NCBI GenBank assembly: GCA_946413585.1
Contig: CAMKLG010000003.1
Coordinates: 1 to 64,000 of the forward strand
Length of the DNA: 64,000 bases
Reading direction: 5' to 3'
From: an uncultured Bacteroidales bacterium
GTDB lineage: Bacteria; Bacteroidota; Bacteroidia; Bacteroidales; WCHB1-69
This document shows, one piece after another, positions 1-9,400 of the stretch. A program made the position numbers and the translations under genes. How positions within the stretch are numbered: position 1 is the first letter of the stretch; each line of letters starts with the position of its first letter. The notes beneath the pieces are model-generated. The model was given only the letters and a program-made list of their open reading frames with translations. It was not told the DNA's origin and ran no database searches.

Positions 1-894
1 GGGAAGCCCGCCCGAATTCCATAGCCATATCCGGTCGTCATATACCCTCATCTGCGTTGAGTAGCCAGGGTATTCTTTGTGTATGATGGCATTGAAGATG
101 ATTTCACGCAGGGCGTTTTCGGGGATTTCCAGCGGCTCAATGCGCTGCAAACCCTCGTAATGGATGGGGCGAATCAAATACTTGTTGTCTAATACCTCCA
201 TCACCTTGTCGGCCATCTGAATGAGGTTGCCCGTAATCATATCCTGATTGCGCAGGTCGGATTCGGACTTGAACCGCCCGATCTTGAATTCCACGCAAGC
301 AAAAAACTTCGACGGCCGCTTGCCGAACAGCAAAATTGCGGCGTTGCGCAAACCTCCTTCATCGTCTATAAGGTCAAGGTTGCGCAAGATGGTTTCCGTG
401 GAATCGTCCGCTGCATTCTCTGGCAATCTTCCCGCTTTTATGCCCTTGCGCACGAAATAGGCGACCGCTTCATCGTCGATGTGCTCCATTCTGGCCCCTT
501 CGCAAACTATCTCGTCCCACGAGCGCCCCATCTTCTTCAAGACAAACTGCTGGAGCGCAGCCCCTTTCAGTTCCTGCTTGGTTGCCCCCGAGCGATAGTA
601 GAAAACACCTTTGTACGAAATGGGCACATTGCTCGGATTCACAATGATTTCCAAGTATTCTTTGCCATTCCTCTGGTGCAGATTCACATCCACCACAATG
701 CCTAAAAAGGCAACGATCTTGTTCGGAATGTCCTCCATCTGCCGGTGCGAATCGGTCAACCCATAAACCGATTTGTCATCGTCAATGCCAATGAAGATTC
801 TACCACCTTGGGCATTGGCGAATCCGCACACCCATTTCAGGTATTCGTCGCTCCAACTGCGCTTGTATTCTATGTTTTGGTTTTCGTCATTCAT
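1..894 (-). CDS. ATP-binding transcriptional regulator-like protein, AlbA_2 + HATPase_c_4 (3' end outside window)
   Basis: I translated this frame by hand; it is open from an ATG at 894 down to base 1, giving 298 codons without the C-terminus. Residues about 7-120 form an AlbA_2 (Schlafen-like/divergent AAA_4) domain: NIEYKRSW followed by FANAQGGRIFIGIDDD and YGL. The last visible residues (LWNSGGLP) match the ATP-lid region of the GHKL-type HATPase_c_4 domain found in these RecG-like regulators. Such proteins are common in Bacteroidetes, often beside type I restriction or toxin-like loci; their biochemical role is mostly unknown. It lies 157 bp downstream of hsdM on the same strand with no recognisable promoter of its own, so co-transcription with the restriction genes is likely. 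The domain call is firm; the function is not. Confidence 0.82.
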   Translation of the reverse strand, partial: MNDENQNIEYKRSWSDEYLKWVCGFANAQGGRIFIGIDDDKSVYGLTDSHRQMEDIPNKIVAFLGIVVDVNLHQRNGKEYLEIIVNPSNVPISYKGVFYYRSGATKQELKGAALQQFVLKKMGRSWDEIVCEGARMEHIDDEAVAYFVRKGIKAGRLPENAADDSTETILRNLDLIDDEGGLRNAAILLFGKRPSKFFACVEFKIGRFKSESDLRNQDMITGNLIQMADKVMEVLDNKYLIRPIHYEGLQRIEPLEIPENALREIIFNAIIHKEYPGYSTQMRVYDDRIWLWNSGGLP

Positions 895-1020
895 ACTATT
901 GTCATCACTTATATTGCTCGTTTACAGGTTATTATATTGTATTTTGCTTATTGTATTGATGAATGTATTTTGTGTAAAATCATATATAATGCATTGAATA
1001 TCACATGTTTATTTGTATTT

Positions 1021-1048
1021 ATCATATCGTTGACGTCAACGATATGAT
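1021..1048. repeat. Perfect 28-bp palindrome between hsdM and the AlbA-type gene
   Basis: Two 14-base arms meet with no spacer around the centre GTTGACGTCAAC; every position pairs. It begins 3 bases past the hsdM stop. Neither strand has a T-run after it, so it is not a standard intrinsic terminator. It could be an operator for a dimeric regulator, a cruciform site or an mRNA processing hairpin. Confidence 0.9.
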
Positions 1049-1051
1049 CAG

Positions 1052-2581
1052 TTAGTACCCCAACTCCTTCAAATACTCCTTCATCTTCCCCTGCACTTCG
1101 GCCAGTTCCGTCTCCAACTGTTCAATCTCTTTTTGCACGGCGGGGATGTCGATTTCGGCTTCCTCCTCATAGGTGTCCACGTAGCGCGGAATGTTGAGGT
1201 TGTAGTCGTTCTCGCGGATTTCGGCGGGCGTGGCCACGTAGGCGTATTTGTCTTCCACCACGCCGGGCTGCAACTCGCCATTGGCAAACTTGCGATAAAC
1301 TCCCACGATGTGCTCAATGTCCTGCGGACGGAGTTTGTTCTGGTTCTTGCCGTTCTCGTACTCGCGACTGGCATCGATGAACAGCACGTTTTCGGATCCG
1401 CGACCTTTGCGGAAGATGGCGATGGCAGCAGGAATGCCCGTGCCGTAGAACAGGTTGGCGGGCAGACCGATAACCGCCTCCAAAATATGCTCGTTCTCAA
1501 GGATATATTGACGGATTTTGCCTTCGCTGCCGCCACGGAACAGCACACCGTGCGGGATAATCACGCCCACCTTGCCGCCATTGTCGTCGGCCACCTCCAG
1601 CATGTGGCTGATGAAGGCCCAGTCGCCCTTGCTCTTGGGCGGAATCCCGCGCCAGAAACGGTTGTAGGGATCGCTGGCGGCCTCCTCCGCACCCCATTTG
1701 TCGAGCGAGAACGGCGGATTGGCCACCACGGTGTCGAATTTCATCAGCTTGTCATTGGTTTTCAGTTTGGGGTTGCGCAAGGTGTCGCCCCAGCGGATGA
1801 CAGCGTTGTCGAAACCGTGCAGGAACATGTTCATCATGGCCAAGGCCCACGTGCTGCCGTTCACTTCCTGTCCGTAAAGGGAGAAGTTGTTGTTACCCAC
1901 CTCCTTACCCGCCTTAATCAGTAACGAACCGGAACCACAGGTCACATCGCAAATGCGGGCACCCGGGTTGCTCTTGGTCAGTTTTGCGAGCAATGTGGAG
2001 ACTTCGGCGGGGGTGAAGAAGTCGCCCGCCTTCTTGCCCGCTTCCCCCGCAAATGTGGACACCAAATACATATACGCATCGCCAATGATATCGTTGTTCT
2101 CCAAATGCGACTCGTCCAGCTCCACACCCTTGAAATCCTGTAACAGATTTCGCAGCCGGGCGTTTTTCTCTTTCGTCTCGCCCAAATTGGCACTGTTGAA
2201 GCTGATGTTGCGGAAGATGCTGCTGCCGTCTTCGCTGCTCATCTTCTCACGATTGGCATCTTCGAGGTCGGCCAAAGCTTCGTCAATCAGCTCGCCGATG
2301 TTGGTGGCATTACGGTGTTCGTAGAGGAAGTCGAACGAGCTCTTTTCGGGTACCACAAAGCGCTCGTGGCGCATGGCACGCTCGGCGCGTTCCTTGTCGC
2401 CCTCGTATTTGTCCAGATAATCGTTCAGCTTCGATTTATAGACATCGCTCACGTATTTCAGGAACAGCATCGTGAGGATGTAGTCCTTGTACTGGCTCGG
2501 GTCAATGACACCGCGAAAGGTGTCGCACGCTTTCCAAACGGTGCGGTTAATGTCTTCTTGGGTAACTTTCTTATTTTCCAT
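1052..2581 (-). CDS. hsdM: Type I restriction-modification system DNA methyltransferase subunit (N-6 adenine)
   Basis: This is the modification subunit that transfers a methyl group from S-adenosylmethionine to adenine in the target chosen by the S subunit. The 509 residues are a normal length for HsdM. An N-terminal HsdM_N helical region (about 10-150) precedes the methylase fold. The SAM-binding motif I is DVTCGSGSL near residue 212, in place of the usual DPACGSG. The catalytic motif IV is NPPF at 288-291. GDFFTPAEV before motif I is also typical of the family. The gene starts one base after the upstream specificity gene stops, so the two are translated together. No hsdR is visible; it may lie beyond the left edge. 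Confidence 0.95.
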   Translation of the reverse strand: MENKKVTQEDINRTVWKACDTFRGVIDPSQYKDYILTMLFLKYVSDVYKSKLNDYLDKYEGDKERAERAMRHERFVVPEKSSFDFLYEHRNATNIGELIDEALADLEDANREKMSSEDGSSIFRNISFNSANLGETKEKNARLRNLLQDFKGVELDESHLENNDIIGDAYMYLVSTFAGEAGKKAGDFFTPAEVSTLLAKLTKSNPGARICDVTCGSGSLLIKAGKEVGNNNFSLYGQEVNGSTWALAMMNMFLHGFDNAVIRWGDTLRNPKLKTNDKLMKFDTVVANPPFSLDKWGAEEAASDPYNRFWRGIPPKSKGDWAFISHMLEVADDNGGKVGVIIPHGVLFRGGSEGKIRQYILENEHILEAVIGLPANLFYGTGIPAAIAIFRKGRGSENVLFIDASREYENGKNQNKLRPQDIEHIVGVYRKFANGELQPGVVEDKYAYVATPAEIRENDYNLNIPRYVDTYEEEAEIDIPAVQKEIEQLETELAEVQGKMKEYLKELGY

Positions 2582-2582
2582 A

Positions 2583-3131
2583 TTACTTATTTATTTCATT
2601 GATTAATAATTGATTAACGATACTTGCGCGTTTCTCCGCAAGAGTATTTATTAAATAGGTTTCCCGTTCCTGAAGTCTGGATATTTCCATCACTTTCCGT
2701 TGGGTGGCTTTATCCGGGACGGGGATTTCTAGTTCCTCCAATGTGGATTTGTGGATAAGCGGAGTGGAACTTCCGATTTGCGAAGCCCGTATTTTGCTCA
2801 CCATGTTGGGGTGGTTCAGATACCAACAGACGTATTCCGGCAATACCTTGTCGCTTTGAACCCGTATGACATATAATGTAGTAGAGGCTACCGCTTTAAT
2901 ATCAAGGGTGAAAAGCGTGCAAAGGTAGGTGGTGCCTTTCCCGGCAAACAGCAAATCCCCTTTTTGCAACAAATTTTTCTCCATTTTCGGGTTATATTCT
3001 ACTAAAGAGGCAATCTTTTCCGGAGAATCCATCAGCAGATCCTTCATTTGCATATAGGCCACTTCATCTCCCGGTGGGCTGTTGAGATAGACTCCTGATC
3101 GTATTTCCGCTATATCTTTTAATAGTATCAT
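2583..3131 (-). CDS. hsdS: Type I restriction specificity subunit, half-size (single target-recognition domain)
   Basis: The product is 182 residues, about half of a usual HsdS (around 400). It has one target-recognition domain (LLKDIAEIRSGVY at the start, LLFAGKGT and STPLIHKSTLEELEIPVP further on) and one conserved helix at the end (QRKVMEISRLQERE...). Single-TRD S subunits are known to work as homodimers that recognise symmetric split sites. I chose the ATG at 3131 because a longer in-frame start at 3185 lies upstream of the likely promoter box at 3164-3172. The order S then M is the reverse of the common M then S arrangement. A truncated remnant of a longer S gene is the alternative, but the ends look intact. 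Confidence 0.85.
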   Translation of the reverse strand: MILLKDIAEIRSGVYLNSPPGDEVAYMQMKDLLMDSPEKIASLVEYNPKMEKNLLQKGDLLFAGKGTTYLCTLFTLDIKAVASTTLYVIRVQSDKVLPEYVCWYLNHPNMVSKIRASQIGSSTPLIHKSTLEELEIPVPDKATQRKVMEISRLQERETYLINTLAEKRASIVNQLLINEINK

Positions 3132-3163
3132 TATAGTACACGTTTTACTTTTAATAATCCGCT

Positions 3164-3172
3164 GCAAAGATA
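3164..3172 (-). promoter_or_regulatory. Bacteroidetes -7 box TATCTTTGC for the hsdS-hsdM operon
   Basis: A perfect TAnnTTTG match, 32 bases upstream of the chosen hsdS start. A TTTG further upstream is spaced only about 15 bases away, closer than usual for a -33 box. Confidence 0.6.
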
Positions 3173-3307
3173 AATAATTTTTCAATACAAAACGATTTTT
3201 TTATTCAAGTAATCGTTTTACTATATAAAATTAGGAGGGTGCGATCAATTATTAGGAAACCTAAAAAAAGGTCAAAATTCAACCGTCCGCCGTTTCAAAA
3301 AAAAATG

Positions 3308-3316
3308 TATTTTTGC
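3308..3316 (+). promoter_or_regulatory. -7 box TATTTTTGC for rpsP
   Basis: Consensus Bacteroidetes box 34 bases before the rpsP ATG, in an A/T-rich leader. Confidence 0.7.
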
Positions 3317-3350
3317 CGACTTTTTTTAACAAACTTAAAATTTAAAATTT

Positions 3351-3917
3351 ATGGCAACAAGAATCAGATTACAAAGACGCGGTAAGAAGAACCAACCCTT
3401 CTACCACCTTGTAATTGCGGATGGTCGAGCACCACGTGACGGACGATTCATCGAGGATCTGGGTACTTACAACCCGCTGACCAATCCCGCTACTCTTAAC
3501 ATTAATTTCGACAGAGCGCTCTATTGGTTAGAGGTAGGTGCTACCCCTTCCGATACCGCCCGTTCGATTCTCAAACGTGAAGGTGTTTACATGATGAAAC
3601 ACCTTAGAGGCGGTGTGGCAAAAGGCGCGTTCAGCGAAAACGAAGCTCAACGCAGATTCGACGCTTGGAAGCAGGAGAAAAACTCTAAACTGAAAGATGT
3701 CGAGAATGCAGAACGCGAAGCTAAACGCAAAGTCGTGAAAGAACGTCTGGCCGCTGAGACGAAAGTCAAGGAAGCCATCTCCGCAAAAGTGGCTGCAAAG
3801 GCTGCTGAAATCGCTGCTGCTCAAGCAAAAGCCGCTCAAGAAGCCGCTGAAGCTGCTGCCGCTGAGGCTGCTGCTGAAGAAGCTCCCGCTGCTGAAGCTG
3901 AACAAGCTGCTGAATAG
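3351..3917 (+). CDS. rpsP: 30S ribosomal protein S16 with long alanine/lysine-rich C-terminal tail
   Basis: S16 binds 16S rRNA early in small-subunit assembly. The first 85 or so residues are the S16 fold (MATRIRLQRRGKKNQPFYH, then DGRFIEDLGTYNP). The protein then carries about 100 more residues: a charged helical stretch rich in K/E, followed by an Ala/Glu-rich tail. E. coli S16 is about 82 residues, but tails of this kind are common in Bacteroidetes S16. rimM follows 20 bp downstream, a conserved pairing. Confidence 0.97.
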   Translation: MATRIRLQRRGKKNQPFYHLVIADGRAPRDGRFIEDLGTYNPLTNPATLNINFDRALYWLEVGATPSDTARSILKREGVYMMKHLRGGVAKGAFSENEAQRRFDAWKQEKNSKLKDVENAEREAKRKVVKERLAAETKVKEAISAKVAAKAAEIAAAQAKAAQEAAEAAAAEAAAEEAPAAEAEQAAE

Positions 3918-3937
3918 TTTTTATCCGCCTGACCATC

Positions 3938-4462
3938 ATGGCAGACAAGAACTTCTACTACCTAGGCGCACTAACAAAACCTTTCGGACTGAAAGGCGAG
4001 TTGTGCGCCTTTTTTGATGTCGATGATTGCGAACGCTACCTCGACCTCAACGCCGTCTTCATCGAAACCGACGGCGAAATGCTGCCCTATATGATCGAAA
4101 ATCTGCAATATAGAGGCAACAACCAGTTTGTCGTCAAACTACAGGATGTTGATATGAGCAATGTGAAAGAGTTTGTGCAAACAGAACTCTACCTGCCTCT
4201 CAGCAGCCTCCCCAAACTCTCTGGCAATCGCTTCTACTTCCACGAAGTGATTGGCTTCAAAGTCATTGACGATAAACTCGGCGAACTAGGCTTCTGCAAG
4301 GATTTCATGGAACTCTCCAACAATCCGCTCATGCAGGTGGATCATGACGGCAAAGAAATCCTCATTCCCGCCAGCCAACAGTTCGTCACCAACGTGGACC
4401 GCGAGAAGAAAATCCTCCACGTCACCACCCCAGAAGGATTGGTGGAATTATATCTTCAATAA
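3938..4462 (+). CDS. rimM: Ribosome maturation factor RimM
   Basis: RimM helps mature the 16S rRNA 3' domain and binds S19 during 30S assembly. The 174 residues fit the family. The N-terminal beta-barrel opens with YYLGALTKPFGLKGEL, the family signature (G-x-hGLKGE). The C-terminal PRC-barrel-like domain contains LIPASQQFV. It is co-directional with rpsP, 20 bp away, and converges with rdgB, whose stop is only 6 bp from the rimM stop. Confidence 0.96.
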   Translation: MADKNFYYLGALTKPFGLKGELCAFFDVDDCERYLDLNAVFIETDGEMLPYMIENLQYRGNNQFVVKLQDVDMSNVKEFVQTELYLPLSSLPKLSGNRFYFHEVIGFKVIDDKLGELGFCKDFMELSNNPLMQVDHDGKEILIPASQQFVTNVDREKKILHVTTPEGLVELYLQ

Positions 4463-4468
4463 AAATTG

Positions 4469-5047
4469 TTATTTCGTGTATTCCTCAAGAAACATCTTGA
4501 GTTGTTGCATTGCGCGTGCGCGATGGCTGATAGTGTTTTTAGACAATGCAGACATTTCAGCATACGTCTGTCGAAAACCCAAAGGTTTGAAAATAGGGTC
4601 GTAACCGAAACCGTCAGTGCCGTGTTGCTCTGTCATAATCTCTCCATCAACGCGTCCTTCAAAGAAGTACTTTTTCCCGTCAAGGATGAGTGCTACGACG
4701 GTTTTGAAGCAAGCCTTGCGATTGGTGACACCTCGCATCTCATCCAACATTTTCATCACGTTGTCCTGATAGGAACAACCTTCACCAGCATAGCGCGCCG
4801 AATAGACCCCCGGACGGCCATCCAATGCTTCGACTTCAAGACCCGTGTCGTCGGCAAAACAGTTGACGTTATAATGGTCAAACACGTATTGTGCTTTCTG
4901 TAGTGCATTCCCCTGAAGAGTATCGGCGGTTTCCGGAATTTCGGGACAGCCAATTTCGCGCAGGTTTTTGATATGATATTGGGAACCGAGAATGGCACTC
5001 ACTTCCTCGGCTTTGTTTAGGTTGTGGGTAGCGAAAATAATATCCAT
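4469..5047 (-). CDS. rdgB: RdgB/HAM1-family XTP/dITP pyrophosphatase
   Basis: The enzyme hydrolyses non-canonical purine triphosphates (ITP, dITP, XTP) to monophosphates and keeps them out of nucleic acids. At 192 residues it is full length. Family motifs are ATHNLNKAEEV at the N-terminus (substrate phosphate binding), FADDTGLEVEALDGRPGVYSAR (catalytic Asp region), and GTDGFGYDPIF near residue 145 and SHRARA near residue 178. It lies downstream of rpmF, separated by a terminator hairpin, so its expression may rely on read-through or an unrecognised promoter. Confidence 0.96.
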   Translation of the reverse strand: MDIIFATHNLNKAEEVSAILGSQYHIKNLREIGCPEIPETADTLQGNALQKAQYVFDHYNVNCFADDTGLEVEALDGRPGVYSARYAGEGCSYQDNVMKMLDEMRGVTNRKACFKTVVALILDGKKYFFEGRVDGEIMTEQHGTDGFGYDPIFKPLGFRQTYAEMSALSKNTISHRARAMQQLKMFLEEYTK

Positions 5048-5061
5048 ACTGACATAAACTC

Positions 5062-5090
5062 AAAAAGATGACATAATTTCTTATGTCATC
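5062..5090 (-). terminator. Intrinsic terminator after rpmF
   Basis: On the minus strand a 10-base stem (GATGACATAA with a 4-base loop) is followed by TTTTT. It separates yceD-rpmF from rdgB. Confidence 0.8.
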
Positions 5091-5122
5091 CATTAATTTT
5101 CAACAAACATCAACGAGGATGT

Positions 5123-5311
5123 TTACTCAGCAGCGTTACCGATTTCGATAGCTTGTTTGCCTCTGTAGTAGCCGCACTCAGGGCATACGCGATGGGTGAG
5201 GATGGGGGCACCGCAATGGCTGCAAGTCGTCAGCTGAGGAGCGGTCATGAAATCGTTAGCTCTTCTCTTATCTCTTCTGATAGCAGAGTGTCTTCTTTTC
5301 GGATGTGGCAT
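5123..5311 (-). CDS. rpmF: 50S ribosomal protein L32
   Basis: This is a 62-residue large-subunit protein. The start MPHPKRRHSAIRRDKRRAN is characteristic of L32. A zinc ribbon is visible as CSHC and, 11 residues later, CPEC, so this is the Zn-binding (C+) form. It sits 22 bp downstream of the YceD-like gene, the usual yceD-rpmF arrangement. Confidence 0.97.
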   Translation of the reverse strand: MPHPKRRHSAIRRDKRRANDFMTAPQLTTCSHCGAPILTHRVCPECGYYRGKQAIEIGNAAE

Positions 5312-5333
5312 ATCTATTTAATTTTTATTGTTA

Positions 5334-5888
5334 TTAATCCAGTTTTATATTTTTAAGCGCATCCCATCGGGGATCCGTTTCTTGTTCATTATCAGTTTTT
5401 TCTGTATTCATCTCATCTAATCGGCGCATCACCTCCGGGTCACAAGTAGGGTTCCCGTCGGCATCATCCTCATGCACGATGCGAATAGGCAGCGCGAGCA
5501 CAATAGACTCGTACACGAAATGAAAGAGGTCGATCTCGTAAGTGTTCTCATCCATCATCCAGATATCGTCTTCCTGTTCCTCTTCGGAGTGGTAATTTTC
5601 GGACACCAACTTCACGAGCAATCTTTCATCAAAGTTCAGCGGCAGGGTCACGGGAGCGAGGCAACGGTCACATTCCGCCACCACATCACCTTCAAAGTGA
5701 CAGTAAAAGTCAACCATTTTCTCAGATTTTTCCATCTCAATCCGCAAATTCAAATGGCCGCCTGTCAATTGTTCTATCCCTGCCAAATCAAAGAACTCTT
5801 TATTGCAATCTATTGAAAAACAATGCTTTCCAAGTTCGATTCCTGAGATTCTGACCTTAAATTCGTTACGCATTTGTCTCTCTTCCAT
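5334..5888 (-). CDS. yceD: YceD/DUF177 family protein
   Basis: DUF177 proteins support 23S rRNA accumulation and are almost always encoded before rpmF, as here. The 184 residues include the conserved centre ECDRCLAPVTLPL followed by an acidic segment (SEEEQEDDIW) and the C-terminal CDP motif region. A second possible start, MRNEFKV, is 5 codons in. The call rests on the motif and the context; its molecular role is unresolved. Confidence 0.9.
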   Translation of the reverse strand: MEERQMRNEFKVRISGIELGKHCFSIDCNKEFFDLAGIEQLTGGHLNLRIEMEKSEKMVDFYCHFEGDVVAECDRCLAPVTLPLNFDERLLVKLVSENYHSEEEQEDDIWMMDENTYEIDLFHFVYESIVLALPIRIVHEDDADGNPTCDPEVMRRLDEMNTEKTDNEQETDPRWDALKNIKLD

Positions 5889-5906
5889 CGCAATAATTTT
5901 TGGGGT

Positions 5907-5915
5907 GCAAATATA
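5907..5915 (-). promoter_or_regulatory. -7 box TATATTTGC for yceD-rpmF
   Basis: Consensus match 19 bases before the yceD ATG. It forms a divergent pair with the gtrA-side box at 5952-5960. Confidence 0.7.
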
Positions 5916-5951
5916 CTCTTTTTTTGTTATGGAACGTATGGTTTATTTTTT

Positions 5952-5960
5952 TATTTTTGC
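5952..5960 (+). promoter_or_regulatory. -7 box TATTTTTGC for the GtrA-like gene
   Basis: Consensus box 18 bases upstream of the GTG start at 5978. Confidence 0.65.
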
Positions 5961-5977
5961 AGCCTAAATGTTGAATA

Positions 5978-6430
5978 GTGATTAAAGAGTTATTAAAGCG
6001 ATATTTTGAGCCTCAATTTATACGGTTTGTGTTTGTTGCCATATTGAACACAGCCTTTGGATGGTGCGTTTATGCTGCACTCTTGTGGATTATAAATCAG
6101 TTCCATATTCCTAATCCCTATATCTGGGCCTCCTTGCTCGGCTATATTATCGGTATCTTATTCAACTTCACCACATACAGCAAGCTGGTCTTCAACAACA
6201 AGGACAAAAAGTTACTTTTCCGATTCATCATGGTGTATGTCATCTGCTGGATTTGCAACAGCCTTTGCATCGCAGGGTTGGAAAAGCTACATATCAACAA
6301 CTACCTGGCCGGAGCCATCACCGCTATTCCGGTCGGCCTTTTAGGTTATATCCTCAACAGCATTTTTGTTTTTAACAAGAAGGCAAAATTCTTTAATCGA
6401 AATAGAAAAAAAACACCGGAATCTGAATAA
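5978..6430 (+). CDS. GtrA-family small membrane protein
   Basis: A 150-residue protein with four hydrophobic helices, typical of GtrA/DPMS3-like proteins that act as flippases or accessory subunits for lipid-linked sugars. The opening FVFVAILNTAFGWCVYAALLW matches the family start (R-F..VG..NT...). The start is GTG: the ATG at 5968 is out of frame and stops after five codons. The basic C-terminus (KKAKFFNRNRKK) is probably cytoplasmic. It stands alone and is followed by a strong terminator. No specific glycan partner lies next to it. Confidence 0.85.
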   Translation: MIKELLKRYFEPQFIRFVFVAILNTAFGWCVYAALLWIINQFHIPNPYIWASLLGYIIGILFNFTTYSKLVFNNKDKKLLFRFIMVYVICWICNSLCIAGLEKLHINNYLAGAITAIPVGLLGYILNSIFVFNKKAKFFNRNRKKTPESE

Positions 6431-6448
6431 TTCCGGTGTTTTTATTTT
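6411..6448. terminator. Bidirectional terminator between the GtrA-like gene and the DUF2723 gene
   Basis: A 10-bp stem (ACACCGGAAT with ATTCCGGTGT) has an A-run on one side and a T-run on the other, so it can end transcripts from both converging genes. It overlaps the last codons of the GtrA-like gene. Confidence 0.9.
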
Positions 6449-6469
6449 AGGGATTATATTGCAGAACTA

Positions 6470-9400
6470 TTATTCGGCAACAGCCACCTCTTCTTCAGCC
6501 GCGGGTTCGGGTTCGGGCTGGTCCATTCTGTTGTAGAATTGGCGGAAGGCAGCACCCAGCTCGGCGGAAACGCTGCTCATCATATCAAGTTGCGAAGCCG
6601 CAATGTCCTGAATCTTCTTAGCCGTTTGGTTATCGCCAATGATTTGGGCAATTTCCTGCAACTGGTGCAACTCTTGGAGACTACCAGCTATGGCTTGTTG
6701 ATCGAGTTCAGCCTTGCGCAATTGAGCAGAAATCTGACCCTGAAGCGATTTAGCATAGTTCACCGCCACGTTGTCAATCTTCAACTCTTTATAGCGACTA
6801 GCCAGACTGTTGTCAGGATATTTCACATTCTTCAACATATAGTTGAGGAAGATGAAATCGTAATGAATGTCGCCATTGCGATAGTTCAGCGTACGATCGT
6901 CGCAGTTGTTGTACCAATCGAAAAGTGCCACGAAGTCGTCCCAAATCTGGTTGGCCATCTTCATACCTTCTTGATTAGCAGCAGGAGTACCGATTCTGAA
7001 GAAATCCTCCATATAGGTGATACAACCATGTGTATAACCGTAAATGTAAGACATCACAGACACATACGGGAAGTTGAAATCGGGCAGTACTTCGTTACCG
7101 TGCTTCAATACCTCAAGCGCTTTGTCTTTATCGCCTTCTGCCATCAACTGTTCAGCCAAGCGGGCGTACAGTCTGCGCATCAACGGAACGAGACGCGTAT
7201 TATCTTCGCTGTGATAAACTTTCGGATCGTTGAAACCACCCCAAGCGTAAGGATAAGCTTCATGCTTAGGAGCGTTAGGATTCTTGACGAAATCGGCGCG
7301 ACTGTGGTCATCAAACACCTCCATCAGATTGTGGTACAGACGGTCCGTATTGATACGACCTACTTCGTACGAACGGTTATTGTTACGGATAGGCACCAAA
7401 CGATAAGCGAAACCTTCCTGCTGGAAGTAATCCTCCAAACCGAGATATGCCTCAGAACCGGCAGTAGATGCGTAGTAAATCGGACGTTCCCAGTTGTTGT
7501 TAGCCAAGATATCCATCATCACAATGTAGGCTTTGGTCAACGGATTCACGCCGTTGGTCTTCATATTCCACATCAGCTTGTCCACAACGAGGGCAGAATC
7601 CTGAGGAGCCACTGTACCGTTAGCCAAGACTTTCGCTTTATCGACAGGCAAGGAGAAACTTGCCGGAACCGGACGACCGTTACTGCGGTATCCGCTTTTC
7701 TGGTTCAGCAAGAAAATTCCTCTCTGATTGTCGAATTCGGGAGATTTCACGTAATCTACCACCGCTTTTAAATCAACATATTGATTGCCAGCAGGTTCGA
7801 GGTAAAGTACATCTCTCGTACCATCCTTATACTGATCCCAAGTCATGGAAATGGGCAACGGATCGGATTCATAGGCTTTTCGTTTCATCTGATCCACATA
7901 CCAGCTGGTACTCAATAACATAAGGTTACACACGCGCACATCGGTACGATAACCCTCAACCTCTTGGGCATACCAAAGCGGGAAGGTGTCGTTATCGCCC
8001 AACGTGAACAAGATGGCGTTCGGTTCGCAGGAGTCAAGGTAGTTTTTCGCGACTGCCAATGCTGTATAGCGGTCGGAACGGTCATGATCATGCCAGTTTT
8101 CCTTAGCCATCACACAAGGCACCGCGCCAACACACACCAACGTGGTAAGAACTGCACCCATCGTCTGCACATTTTTGCTCTGCAGTTTTTCGAACAAGCG
8201 ATAGATGCCAAGCACGCCAAAACCAACCCACATCGCAAATGCGTAGAAGGATGCAGCGAAAGCATAGTCACGCTCACGAGGTTGGAACGCATACATATTT
8301 AAATATACGGCGATAGCCAAACCTGTCATCGCAAACAGCATGAAGACCACAAAGGAGTGTTTAGAGTCGTTTTTCGTTTGGAAAATCAAACCGACAAGGC
8401 CTAACAGCAACGGAAGCAGGTAATATTTGTTATGACCAGGACGCTCCATGGCTGCGGGCAAATCTTTCAGATTACCCACCATCGGGTTGTCAATAGCACT
8501 GATACCGGTAATCCAATTGCCGTTTTGGTAGTCACCATGACCCTGAATGTCATTTTGGCGACCAGAGAAGTTCCACATAAAGTATCTCCAATACATATAT
8601 CCTAACTGATAGGTATGGAAGAACTTCAGATTCTGTTGCCAAGTGGGCAGATTGCCACGGGACAAAGATTTACGGTTTTCTTTATCAGATTGACTGTCAG
8701 AGTTATATCGATTCATCAACCAGTCAACATATTGAGATTGTTTCTCGGATGACCACATGCGCGGGAAGAACATGCAACCCTTGGGATCGTATTCATAGAC
8801 AATTCCTTTGCGCGGGTCAGAAATCTCGTAGCGTTTGGTCTCCTCATTGCGGTAGTAAATCGGGCTGCCGTCTTTGGCACCCACCACGCGTGTGTTGTAG
8901 CTTTGACCATAAACCAACGGATTAGAGCCATATTGCTCGCGATTGAGGTAGGAGAGCAATGACACAGCGTCTTCAGGACTGTTTTCGTCGATCGTCGGGT
9001 TGGCGTTGGAACGAATAACCAGCGTCATGAAGGTGGAGTAGCCAATAATCAACATCATCAGGGAAAATGCGCTGATAGTGTAAATCGGTTTGTTACGTTT
9101 GTGACCATACCACATAGCCCAACCGATAAGAGCGGCGATAAGCAGGAAGAAGAAAATCACGCCGGAGTTGAATGGCAAATGCAGTGTGTTAACAAAGAAA
9201 AGGTCGAACTTGCCGGAAAGGTTAACCACTTGAGGCACAATACCCCAAAGGATAAATCCGAGCAATGCGACTGAAATAATCAAGGAAAAGAATACGCCCC
9301 ATTCGGCCTTAGAAGTAAGCGCACCGCGTTTGCCGCAGAGAATGAGCAGCGGGGTGGTCACGAAAAGCCAAATCAGGATCATCCACATCGGAGAGCAGAA

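Noticed and set aside
1021..1048. Ordinary terminator of hsdM
   Set aside because: Neither strand shows a T-run after the stem and the arms have no loop bases.
1133..1924. 263-codon open frame on the plus strand over hsdM
   Set aside because: Antisense shadow of a clear HsdM gene; no promoter box and no family motif.
2583..3185. Longer hsdS start at 3185
   Set aside because: It begins upstream of the likely promoter box at 3164-3172 and the extra residues match no HsdS start.
6539..7771. 410-codon plus-strand frame over the DUF2723 gene
   Set aside because: Shadow in a long high-quality coding region; the real gene has clear motifs on the other strand.
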